From positions 221,001-285,000 of the forward strand of contig NC_087100.1 of assembly GCF_963855985.1 (NCBI RefSeq): DNA of 64,000 nt, written 5' to 3'. Position 1 is the stretch's first letter. Every line of letters begins with the position of its first letter. This document shows, in pieces, positions 12,110 through 23,100 of this stretch. The translations under genes were made by a program, and so were the position numbers. The notes below the pieces were generated by a model. It did no database searches, was not told the origin of the DNA, and worked only from the letters and a program-made list of their open reading frames with translations. Source of the stretch: Ostrinia nubilalis (lineage: Eukaryota > Arthropoda > Insecta > Lepidoptera > Crambidae).

Positions 12110-12985
12110 TCACTCGTACTTGAGGTAGGACTTGTCCAGCGGCTGCTGCGCCGGCCACGCGTCCTGCGGCGGCCAGTTGAACACGCGCGCGCCCTCCACC
12201 AGCCCCCAGCCCAGCAGCTGCGAGCCGCGCGCGCCGCGCTCGCGCTTGGGCGACGCCGTGGAGATGTTCACCGACACGCCCTTGATGATGTGGTCCTGCC
12301 CGCACAGCGACTGCGCCACCTCGGGGTCCAGGAACGTCACGAAGCTGAAGGCGCGGAAGGGCCGCGGCACGAACACGTCCGTGACCTGGCCGAAGGCGGC
12401 GAAGTACTCGCGCAGGTCCTCCGCCGTCAGGCTCTCGGTGCAGCGGCCCACGAACACCTTGCGGTGCGCCGCCGCGCCGCCGTCCTTGCCGTTGGGGATG
12501 CGCACGTCGCACCAGCGCCCGTCGATCATGTGGCGCCGGCCCAGCGCGCGCGCCTGCGCCTCGTACGACGCGAACTTGATGAAGCCGAAGCCCTTGGACA
12601 GCCCCGTCTTGGCGTCGCGCTTCACCTGCACCATGAGCAGCTCGCCGAAGCTGGAGAAGTAGTCGCGCACGGCCTCCTCGCCCGTCTTCCACGGCAGCCC
12701 CAGCACGATGAGGTCGGAGCAGCGCGGGCGCGGCGCGGCGGCGGGCTCGGCGCGCGGGAAGGCGCACCAGTAGCGGTGCGCGGCCCAGCCCTCGGCCGGC
12801 GGCGACAGGCGCTCGTCGGTCTGGCGCACGCCGCGCAGCCGGCCGCCGGCGCGGTACTTGAGCCCGCTGGCGCCCGCGAACTGCGCGGCGACCGTGCTCA
12901 GCAGCAGCGAGCCGTCCTCCTCCGTGGGGAGCTCGATGGGCTCGTCCTGCTCGCCCTCGCTGACCGGCACGTATTCTATCGACAT
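12110..12985 (-). CDS. TDP-43-like RNA-binding protein, single exon, no glycine-rich tail
   Basis: Intronless 291-residue reading frame. Residues 1-75 match the TDP-43 N-terminal oligomerisation domain (DEPIELPTEEDGSLLLSTVAAQF). RRM1 spans ~90-166 with RNP2 LIVLGLPW and RNP1 KGFGFIKF; RRM2 spans ~175-249 with KVFVGRCT and RAFSFVTF. TDP-43 binds UG-rich RNA and regulates splicing and mRNA stability. Two usual parts are missing: the basic bipartite nuclear-localisation signal between the N-terminal domain and RRM1 (here PRAEPAAAPRPRCS), and the Gly-rich prion-like C-terminus (human TDP-43 is 414 residues). The tail after RRM2 is only ~42 residues and ends SYLKYE. This form resembles a retrocopy-type paralog. 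It is divergent from and head-to-head with the stromalin gene. Family assignment is firm; orthology versus paralogy is open. Confidence 0.9.
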   Translation of the reverse strand: MSIEYVPVSEGEQDEPIELPTEEDGSLLLSTVAAQFAGASGLKYRAGGRLRGVRQTDERLSPPAEGWAAHRYWCAFPRAEPAAAPRPRCSDLIVLGLPWKTGEEAVRDYFSSFGELLMVQVKRDAKTGLSKGFGFIKFASYEAQARALGRRHMIDGRWCDVRIPNGKDGGAAAHRKVFVGRCTESLTAEDLREYFAAFGQVTDVFVPRPFRAFSFVTFLDPEVAQSLCGQDHIIKGVSVNISTASPKRERGARGSQLLGWGLVEGARVFNWPPQDAWPAQQPLDKSYLKYE

Positions 12986-13538
12986 TTCGTTCAGCCCCCT
13001 ACGCGTTCTTTCCTACTCTTCATCGCGTTTACATTATATGGGCTCGAGGGCTGAATTGTGATCGCGCTTGTCTCCAATATACAATTTCAATACCAAATTC
13101 CGTGATTGGAGTTCTTCTGCGTACACTTGGCATTACGCGTGACGTATGACGCATGACGTGACGTTTCATGTCATAGTTTTTTTTTCTATTTTTAGTCTAC
13201 GTTCGGATACTCTCCACAAACTCGATCTATGTGAATTTTGTATGAATGAAATGAGCGTTGATTGAGCTATAAAGCTAGAATCACATCTGTTGACCATAGA
13301 CAGAAAGCATGTCATAGACTTCCAAATGTGGTTATGGTGAATTAAAAAAAAAACATTATTGTCTGTGGTTTGCTAGCGTCGTTTTGCATTTTTTTGCAGG
13401 CAGTTTGTGCAAATCAATATCGTAAAATCAATGAAGTGTTGGATAAATCTACTCTCAAAACGACTGGAAAATTATGGTTGATCACCAGACGTGATTTGTT
13501 TGTGACATTTTAAGTGATTTCAAATAGTGCTAATCAGG
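12986..13538. promoter_or_regulatory. Probable bidirectional promoter (TDP-43-like / stromalin)
   Basis: The 553 bp between divergent start codons must hold both promoters or 5' UTRs. At 13140-13163 four TGACG cores occur in a row (starting 13140, 13147, 13154 and 13159), resembling CRE/ATF half-sites. No TATA box is evident. Confidence 0.45.
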
Positions 13539-14160
13539 ATGCACCGTCGCGGCGGGAAACGCATCCGAATGGATGATCCACCACCGGAGTACGCAAATCC
13601 GACCACTCCTGCAACACCAGCGACGGACTATGGCGGTCAATCGGTGCACGAGCCTGAACCGAATCGGTTAGGTTTCGACGGAGGAGCCGGTGAACCCGTT
13701 CGGGAGGAGGCTGAGGAGTCTCACCACGAAGAAGAGGAAGTTCGCTCGCCATCGCCAGCGCCCACCAAGCGCATCACTCGCAGTCGTGGGCGGGGCGCTG
13801 ACGGCGGAGGCTACGTGGGTCGGCTGGCGGAGTCCCCGCCGCCCCCGCCGGTGCGCCGGCGGCCGCGCGGTGGAGGCGCCCGAGGCAGGGGCAAGGGGCG
13901 TGCGGCAGCCCCGCCTCCGGCATATTCACCTCCCCCGGTGCTGTTGCCTGGTGATGATGAAAACAGTCTGTACAACATCCTCCGATTTAATAGAACTGCT
14001 ATCAACGTAAGTTTATTGTTTCTTTAAAAAAATTTAATTACAATAGATTCCAGGCTGTGACTGGTCCATGTTTTGAAGATCTTTCTTGACTTTGCAACTA
14101 ATTTTGAGTGTAGAATGAGAATGAAGAGGCCTATAATATAGAAAGATCCTTTCCTGTTTG

Positions 14161-14193
<33 letters not shown>

Positions 14194-17100
14194 ACAAAGG
14201 TGACTGAGTTTCTTCCGCGTTTCTTCCGCCACTTCAGCACCACCAGCCCATAATATGTTGTCCCGAAGTGGTGGTAGGGCAAGCTATATTTGGGACGTGT
14301 ATATTTAAGTGCTCCGGAAAGGGCCTATGTACTGAATAAAATATTTTAATTTGAGTTTGTTATCAATGCTCCTAAAACTAGGTACTTTGGAAAGGATGAA
14401 TTTAAGGTTTATTTATTGTTATAAAAGCAAAATTATATTTTCTTTACTTACCTACCTGTGTAAAAAAATTGTGAAAGAGTGCGCAGGCATTTTTTATCTA
14501 AGGTTTTTGTTAGGTAAATCCTAACTTTATTACAATTGAAATGGGTGGTTTTGCAGCAAGTAGTGGACATGTGGATCGAGGAGTACAAGACCAACCGTGA
14601 GAGCGCGCTGGTGCAGCTGATGCAATTCTTCATCAACTCCTCCGGCTGCCGCGGCAAGGTCACGCCCGACATGGCTCAGATGGACCACACCCTCATCATC
14701 AAAAAGATGACACAAGAGTTTGATGAGGTGAATGTTTTTTTTTTTTTACGAAACAATATGCATAAAATATATTAATCACGCAACGCAAACCTTTTGACAA
14801 AGTGTTCATTGTTGTGTATTGTATGTATAAATCTAAACCTTGTTTTATTTCTGCAGGAAAGTGGAGAGTACCCGTTAATAATGTCTGGACAGACATGGAA
14901 GAAGTTCCGGGCCAACTTTTGTGAATTTATTCAGACACTAGTGAAAATGTGCCAGTACTCCATAATATATGACCAGTTTCTCATGGATAACATCATATCC
15001 CTGCTCACAGGACTTTCTGATTCACAAGTGAGAGCCTTCAGGCACACAGCCACCCTTGCAGGTAAGAATTGGCTTAGTTTTATGTGAACAGACTTATGAT
15101 TATTATTTTTGACAGTTATTCCTCACTGTGGGCCAGGGCAAATGCTATGGGCATTGCTGCTGTGACATGGTGGCACTGCTCAGTTCACTTTTTCTTTCCT
15201 TGTAATGTTTTATGTGCTACTTCTGTTTTTTTTAATATACCTTTTTTGTCCTTGTGTGATTTTCATCGTTGTTCCCTGTAGGTCTACTAAGTTAAGCCTA
15301 ACTGCGAACCCTACAGGAGATTTATGAATGAAAAACTGTATTTTTTAACTAGTTATATTACAACAAGATTAAGATGCGCGCGCGATGGTCGTACGGAGTG
15401 AGTGAGTAGCGGCCGCGGTTGCGGCAGCGTATTTATGTGTAGGCGCGGGGACCCCGCGCACCGTAATCGTAATAATAGTTCTTTCTTTATTTCTAAACAT
15501 GCATTGGTGCTTTGCAGTGATGAAGCTGATGACAGCTCTGGTGGACGTGGCGCTGCTGACGAGCGTGAACTGCGACAACTGCCTGCGCCAGTACGAGGCC
15601 GAGCGGCTGAAGGCGCGGGACAAGCGCGCCAGCGAGCGCCTCGAGGTGCTGGTGGCCAAGCGGCAGGAGCTGGAGGAGAACATGGAGGAGATCAAGAACA
15701 TGCTCTCCTACATGTTCAAGTCCGTGTTCGTGCACAGATACAGGTAACAGGCCCGGTGACGTCACTGCCGCGCCAGTACGAGGCCGAGCGGCTGAAGGCG
15801 CGGGACAAGCGCGCCAGCGAGCGCCTCGAGGTGCTGGTGGCCAAGCGGCAGGAGCTGGAGGAGAACATGGAGGAGATCAAGAACATGCTCTCCTACATGT
15901 TCAAGTCCGTGTTCGTGCACAGATACAGGTAACAGGCCCGGTGACGTCACTGCCGCGCCAGTACGAGGCCGAGCGGCTGAAGGCGCGGGACAAGCGCGCC
16001 AGCGAGCGCCTCGAGGTGCTGGTGGCCAAGCGGCAGGAGCTGGAGGAGAACATGGAGGAGATCAAGAACATGCTCTCCTACATGTTCAAGTCCGTGTTCG
16101 TGCACAGATACAGGTAACAGGCCCGGTGACGTCACTGCCGCGCCAGTACGAGGCCGAGCGGCTGAAGGCGCGGGACAAGCGCGCCAGCGAGCGCCTCGAG
16201 GTGCTGGTGGCCAAGCGGCAGGAGCTGGAGGAGAACATGGAGGAGATCAAGAACATGCTCTCCTACATGTTCAAGTCCGTGTTCGTGCACAGATACAGGT
16301 AACAGGCCCGGTGACGTCACTGCCGCGCCAGTACGAGGCCGAGCGGCTGAAGGCGCGGGACAAGCGCGCCAGCGAGCGCCTCGAGGTGCTGGTGGCCAAG
16401 CGGCAGGAGCTGGAGGAGAACATGGAGGAGATCAAGAACATGCTCTCCTACATGTTCAAGTCCGTGTTCGTGCACAGATACAGGTAACAGGCCCGGTGAC
16501 GTCACTGCCGCGCCAGTACGAGGCCGAGCGGCTGAAGGCGCGGGACAAGCGCGCCAGCGAGCGCCTCGAGGTGCTGGTGGCCAAGCGGCAGGAGCTGGAG
16601 GAGAACATGGAGGAGATCAAGAACATGCTCTCCTACATGTTCAAGTCCGTGTTCGTGCACAGATACAGGTAACAGGCCCGGTGACGTCACACTGCCGCGC
16701 CATATGAGGTGATATGCGAGGAATACAACTTGTGCACATGGCACATAGTGACATAACACAAAATATCTGTTAGGTTAATTTCTTGTTATTATGTAGATTT
16801 TTACATCATTATTTACCCTGATTATAACTACTAGTGCCCAATACCCTAACAATTTGCCCCATTGGGAATATTGGGATTCAAACCCGACTGATGTGTGTCA
16901 AATAAGGCCAGAAGGTAGCTATGCTCATTATGTTCCTGTGATTGATTGCAGTTGATAATTTGCATTTGTATAAAAATGTATGTATTAATTGTTCTTTGAA
17001 GGGATACACTGCCTGACATCCGGGCGATCACAATGGCTGAGATAGGCATCTGGATGGAGAAGTTCCCGGCGCACTTCCTCGACGATCTCTATCTCAAGTA

Positions 17101-20100
17101 CATTGGCTGGACTCTGCACGACAAGGTAAGTAATTTCGGACCCTTTTCCCTCCAAACAAACAATAAAATCCTTTCCTCTTTATAATATAGCAGCCAAAAT
17201 AGGAGTCTGTTATAGATGTGAATAGAATAGAATAGAATTTCTTTATTGCGGTAAGTGGTACAAAATAGTGATAAACAATGAATGTCCGTTTCACACATTA
17301 TTATTACGTGTTTATTGTTTGTTGAAATAATTTATGAGTACAATGAACTGCTCCATTTTGTTTTTGCTCGCACGCCTTGTGCATTTGCCATAACAAAGGT
17401 AGGGAAACGAAAAGTACTCCATTACTGTGTCTATAAACTACCTGCTAGTGATGTGAGAGCTATTTGTGTAATATAATCCACAAAATTAATGCATTTAAAG
17501 ATATTAACTACGTTAACTATTCATAAAGCTAATAAGTATGTCGTTGACGGTCATGAGTACGGACACTAAACTGAAACGCAAGTGCGTCACCTAACGCCGA
17601 ATGCGCAATACCGTTTTGGCGCACTTTGACAGCCGTAACGGTCACGGCGTCGTTCCGTCGTTCCGTGGAGGGTAGTTGTGCGGGAAGCAAAGTCGATCTG
17701 TTTTAATGGTTCTAATTTATTATTTATTGGACTGAAACGTACAAATCTGCTGTTATTTTGTATTCTAAAGTGCAGTGCAGTGATCAGTATATGAAAACAT
17801 TGAAACACTTCGAATTTGATTTGACCCGATGGCGTTTTGAAACCTCCTTACGGGAATACGTGGTTCCACGGAATCCACGAAAAACCAATAGAACTAAAAC
17901 ACCCATTTTCTATTTTACAACAAGCAATCAATAAACACTAAACTGTAGAACTATAAAGTGCTGATTTTGAACTTGTGACTAAAAAGTGCACACACAAGTC
18001 TCATTCTCATTGCACGATACCCTATTTTGTTCACAATATCTGAGGTTCGAATCCTGACGAGCCGATAAGTATAACTGCAGAGTGCAGCTACATTTTCGAA
18101 ATGTCACTGTGGATACTTCTTCTTTGGTTTATGGCGATGAACTTGCGTTTTTTCGCAACTGAGGGCACACTGGTGGTGGGATTTGTTCCGCCAACTTTAC
18201 ACTTGTCGATACATAAGTTTTGTTGCACACACAATGTAAAGTTGGAGGGTCGTACTGACGTAGTCCCTTGCAGGTGGGCGAGGTGCGGCTGCGCTGCCTG
18301 CAGGCGCTGCAGCCGCTGTACGAGTGCGAGGAGCTGAAGGGCAAGCTGGAGCTGTTCACGTCCAAGTTCAAGGACCGCATCGTGTCCATGTCGCTCGACA
18401 AGGAGACCGACGTCGCCGTGCACGCCGTCAGGCTCGTCATCGCCATACTCAAGTGAGTGTCTGAACCCAAGCATTTGACATTGTCATTTTGCTTCCTTCT
18501 AATATGTGTACTTTTCATATTTTGATTTATTGCATCCTTAGATACACTTTTGTTTAGACGTACTTATATAATTTATTTATTTTATTTTCATGGAAAACAA
18601 TATTATCTGTTAATCGTGAAACCTTCCTCCACAGAATAGGCAATGCCTAGTGTGGTATGTGGTGGTGGTCAGTCTTTTTGTATTTTGTTAGTTAATCTGG
18701 CACTAAATCCGGGTTAAGCTGGCTTCCACCTTCGGCCTGATCGTCACTTACCATCAGGTTAGATACAGGCCAAGAGCTTCTTCATAGTGGATGAAATTAA
18801 TTTTCATATTTTCTGATACCGGCGCTACACATTATACCTATTTTCCTACTTGCTAGATACCACAAATTTTTCGAGTGGTGTTGGAACCAATGTTGGGCCG
18901 ATGTGTGGAGCCAGCCTTACTGATTTGCGTCGTTTTCTTTTTCCAGAATGCACCCGGACGTGCTGACGGACAAGGACTGCGAGAACGTGTACGAGCTGGT
19001 ATACTCCTCGTGGCGCGCCGTGGCGGCGGCGGCGGGCGAGTTCCTCAACGTGCGGCTGTTCCGCGCCGACGACGCGCCGGCCGCGCCCGTGCGCTCGCGC
19101 CGCGGCAAGCAGCGCCTGCCCAACACGCCGCTCGTGCGCGACCTCGTGCAGTTCTTCATCGAGTCCGAGGTCAGTGACCGAGCTCCTCAACGTGCGGCTG
19201 TTCCGCGCCGACGACGCGCCGGCCGCGCCCGTGCGCTCGCGCCGCGGCAAGCAGCGCCTGCCCAACACGCCGCTCGTGCGCGACCTCGTGCAGTTCTTCA
19301 TCGAGTCCGAGGTCAGTGACCGAGCTCCTCAACGTGCGGCTGTTCCGCGCCGACGACGCGCCGGCCGCGCCCGTGCGCTCGCGCCGCGGCAAGCAGCGCC
19401 TGCCCAACACGCCGCTCGTGCGCGACCTCGTGCAGTTCTTCATCGAGTCCGAGGTCAGTTACCTGCTATTCCAAGGTCTGGAAAGGAAACTATGAGTCTG
19501 AGGTTAGGGACCTGCGAGTCCGCCCCGGCGGTCAGTGACCTGTGAATTTGAGGTCAGTGACCTGTGAGTTTGAGGTCAGTGACCTGTGAATCTGAGGTCA
19601 GTGACCTTCGAGTCTGAGGTCAGTGACCTGTTAGTCTGACAGATTAGGGACCTATGAATGTGAGGTCAGTGACTTGCAGGAACTTACAGATTTACTACTA
19701 TGCGCTATGGTATATTCAGTGACTACATGCTCTTGTAGCGAACAGTTCAATCTACTCTACACAAAACCAATTTATTTATTTATAAACCAATGTCCAAAGT
19801 AATTGTAAATGCACAGGATATCAAAGATGAAATTCTTGGATTCATTATTGTGTGCTTTCTGTAGTGTTGGTTTCAGGCCTAAAAAGTACTAGCCGCTAAA
19901 AATAAACTATAACTCCGTTTTAAATGAGCGTTGTGGTTCCAGTTGCACGAGCACGGCGCGTACCTGGTGGACTCGCTGATCGAGTCCAACCCCATGATGA
20001 AGGACTGGGAGTGCATGACCGACCTGCTGCTGGAGGAGGCCGGCCCGGGCGAGGAGGCGCTCGACAACCGCCAGGTACGGAGCACCACTGTTTATTTTAG

Positions 20101-23100
20101 GGTCTACATTAGAACGTGCACTCAAAATCTATTCTAAATATTATTCAGAAAAACTCTTCAGCTTTAAATTAGTATGCCGCATTCTGCGTCAGACCAAAAG
20201 ATAAGGAGACATGTAAAGTGCCCCATAAGGGCTACCTTTTCATTTTTTATTACTATATTTTAACGTTCATATGTGCCACTTGTGGTCTAAACTGAATAAA
20301 TATTTTTGATATTGATTTTTTGACCCACTAACGCTGTGTGTTTTCGGAGATTAATTAGCTTGCTAAAGGCCTAAATTTTTTTAATAATGTGTAATCAAGG
20401 ACTTGTGTTGTGGAGTATGGTTGAAACTAATGGCAACTGACAGCCGTCTAGCCTTTATTGATTTGCGTATCGATCTACTGCTAGACGACGCGGGTTCGAT
20501 CCCTGCATAATAAAAATATTTGTGTGCATTGTAAATAAGAAATTTTTGCCGGAGCAAAATAAAAAATAAATATTTAAATTGACAACAATTTATTGTGATT
20601 GACACAAATATTTAAAAAGAAAAATTAAGGGATGGGTCGTTGGGCCGTTTGGTTGGTACAGACTAAAATTACTAGACTAAGATCAGCGCGCTAATATCAC
20701 CACTCGGCTCAACCCCCTTCGCACCCGTCGGGCGCAGCAAGCGTCCGGCACTGCGGGACCGCCGGTGCCAAACACCTGATAGCCGGTGCCAACAGAGCAG
20801 CCGGTACCATACACCTCCTATTGTACAATAAAAATTATATTATACAAACAGCACAATACATAATAGTTAAAACAATTTAAAAACAATAATCCATCGCTCT
20901 CGAGGATGGAGTAAATGTGAACACAGCAAAATCCAACGGTAATTCATTACAATGGTAAATCTATTTAGAAGGTAACATTTTGGTAAAATGTAATCATCGT
21001 AATTATTATATCATCTACCTTCACAAAGTGAACTAAAAATAGTTAACACAACAGAATCCATCGATAATACATCACAATGGTAAACTTATTTAGGAATTTA
21101 CTTTTTGGTAAAATGTAATCATTGTAATTATCACATCATTTACCTTCATAAAGCGAACTAAAAATAGTTAACACAACAAAATCCATCGATAATACATCAC
21201 AATGGTAAATTTATTTAGGAATTTACTTTTTGGTAAAATGTAATCGTTATGTGGGTAATCTACTTTTTCAAAGTAAACTAAAATAATTGACAAGCTCAAT
21301 AGAAAACGGAGCCAACCTATGAAGTAGGGTAGCCCTGGACCGTGGTGGACGTTTCTACTAATTCATCCTAACTCAGCGGAGAGGCGAATGAGTTTGAGAA
21401 AGAAACCACAACATACCTGCTATGGAGGCAACATCAGCAACATCAACAACAGACAGCAACAGCGCAGAGGCTCGCCACCGAGCACTGCTCAACCACACAC
21501 AATCTGCGAATGACAACCAAGTGCATTGGTTAACAATGCCGCCAATGCAAACAACAAAATAACAAGAAGAAACTCAAGGTAATCCTTGGAATAGGACCTG
21601 CTTACCTTCAGTAACAGAACTCAGCACGTGGCAGTGAGTCCGCAAAATCGGCGAACAGCGGGATTTCGGTGTCCAACCGGAATTCCTTTATTTCAACAAC
21701 AATAATCTGCGTGCCCTGCCCGTTTGAGTTGGGAATGGCACATTTAGGGCCGACTCAGAATGCCACAACACCACACACTAACGAACTTCCGTCCAAGCGC
21801 ACGGCCGGTCGAGCAAAGAAAAGGTCACTCCAAAAAGCGCCGGTCATCACCCGTGACTTGTGGTCCGAATCGAACCCAACAATAACAAACCATAAAAATG
21901 TTTCTTCGTTTCTATTTTTTATTTCTTTTTCTAATAAGTTTTATTTGAGTCAACCAGCCTCTTATTGAATAATCTTGATATGAGAACTCACAAAACTGCT
22001 CCTCCGATTTAAATTTAATTAATTTATTTAACTTTTAGAAACAGAAGAAACGTCACTCACAGTATTCGGACCGTCTCCCGCGCGTTTCGTTTCGCTCAGA
22101 ATATGTCAAATTTCTAGAACGTTCCGAACCCATGATCGATCAAGATACATTACAATGTTATTTTAATATAAACATTGAGGAAAATACTAGAAATAGCTAG
22201 AATTTAAATTAAAGAGCCTAAATATTAAGTTTTAAAAAAATTTAGTGTTGAATATTTAATTTCATTATACATTTCTTCTATACTAAAAGAATGGAACGTA
22301 ACGCATTGATCTGTCAAACGGAGACATTCAAAAAGTGAGGTTATTTATTGCTCTGTGTACCAAAACAATGTAATTAATTTTAATAGAAGTTAATCAAAAC
22401 TCAGTGAATCACTAACAATGACACAATCAAGTGACAAAGGAAATACTGCGCACTTTGTAATATGTGACCTTACGGTCCGTTGGAATGTTTGTTTGTGGAA
22501 ATCGGTAAGTATTCAATCTTGCCAGAAAAAGGTGTTACAGTACCCCCTCACCCACCAGAATTTTACGAGGATAACGAGAAAAATTCACGCTGGCCCTCCA
22601 GCATTATCCTATCATACAGAAACAGAACCACCACAATACACAACAAAAAAAACTAACACCTCAACAAAACTTTAATCTACTTTACATAATTTTTAAATCT
22701 CGGAGCTACGCTACGAACATGCGTACTCCGCCAAACAACATCATCTTTCTTAACCACTACGTCCCTCAGACGCCTATCACAACAATCAGCATCTCGCAAG
22801 TGAGATTTCCTCAATTGCTTATCTACTTCAAACACTTGTCGTCGAGACCTGGGCAGTGAACCAACAAAACCAACGCTGACACACTGGAAGGGTCTACGAC
22901 GAACCTTCGGTTTTCCAAACAAACCAGGAGTGGTTTGGTTCGGATGTTTGAAATCCTTATAAGCATCACCAGTCAACCTCTGAGACACGACTGCTTCAGC
23001 GTGCCTAACAATCGAATCCCTCCGATTCACAAGTCGCAAAACATCAGGCGCTATCTGAAAAGCTTTCCAGAAGTTGATGCCAAACAACAAAGACGACGAA

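Noticed and set aside
12290..13054. Plus-strand frame opposite the TDP-43-like gene
   Set aside because: GC-driven shadow; the minus strand encodes complete RRMs.
15762..16505. Tandem duplicated exons as mutually exclusive alternatives (Dscam-like)
   Set aside because: Copies lack natural acceptors, unit lengths are not divisible by three and copies do not diverge, unlike mutually exclusive exon clusters.
21669..21968. 99-codon frame present twice (also 26123-26422)
   Set aside because: Located inside both LTRs; duplicated with them and without recognisable domain.
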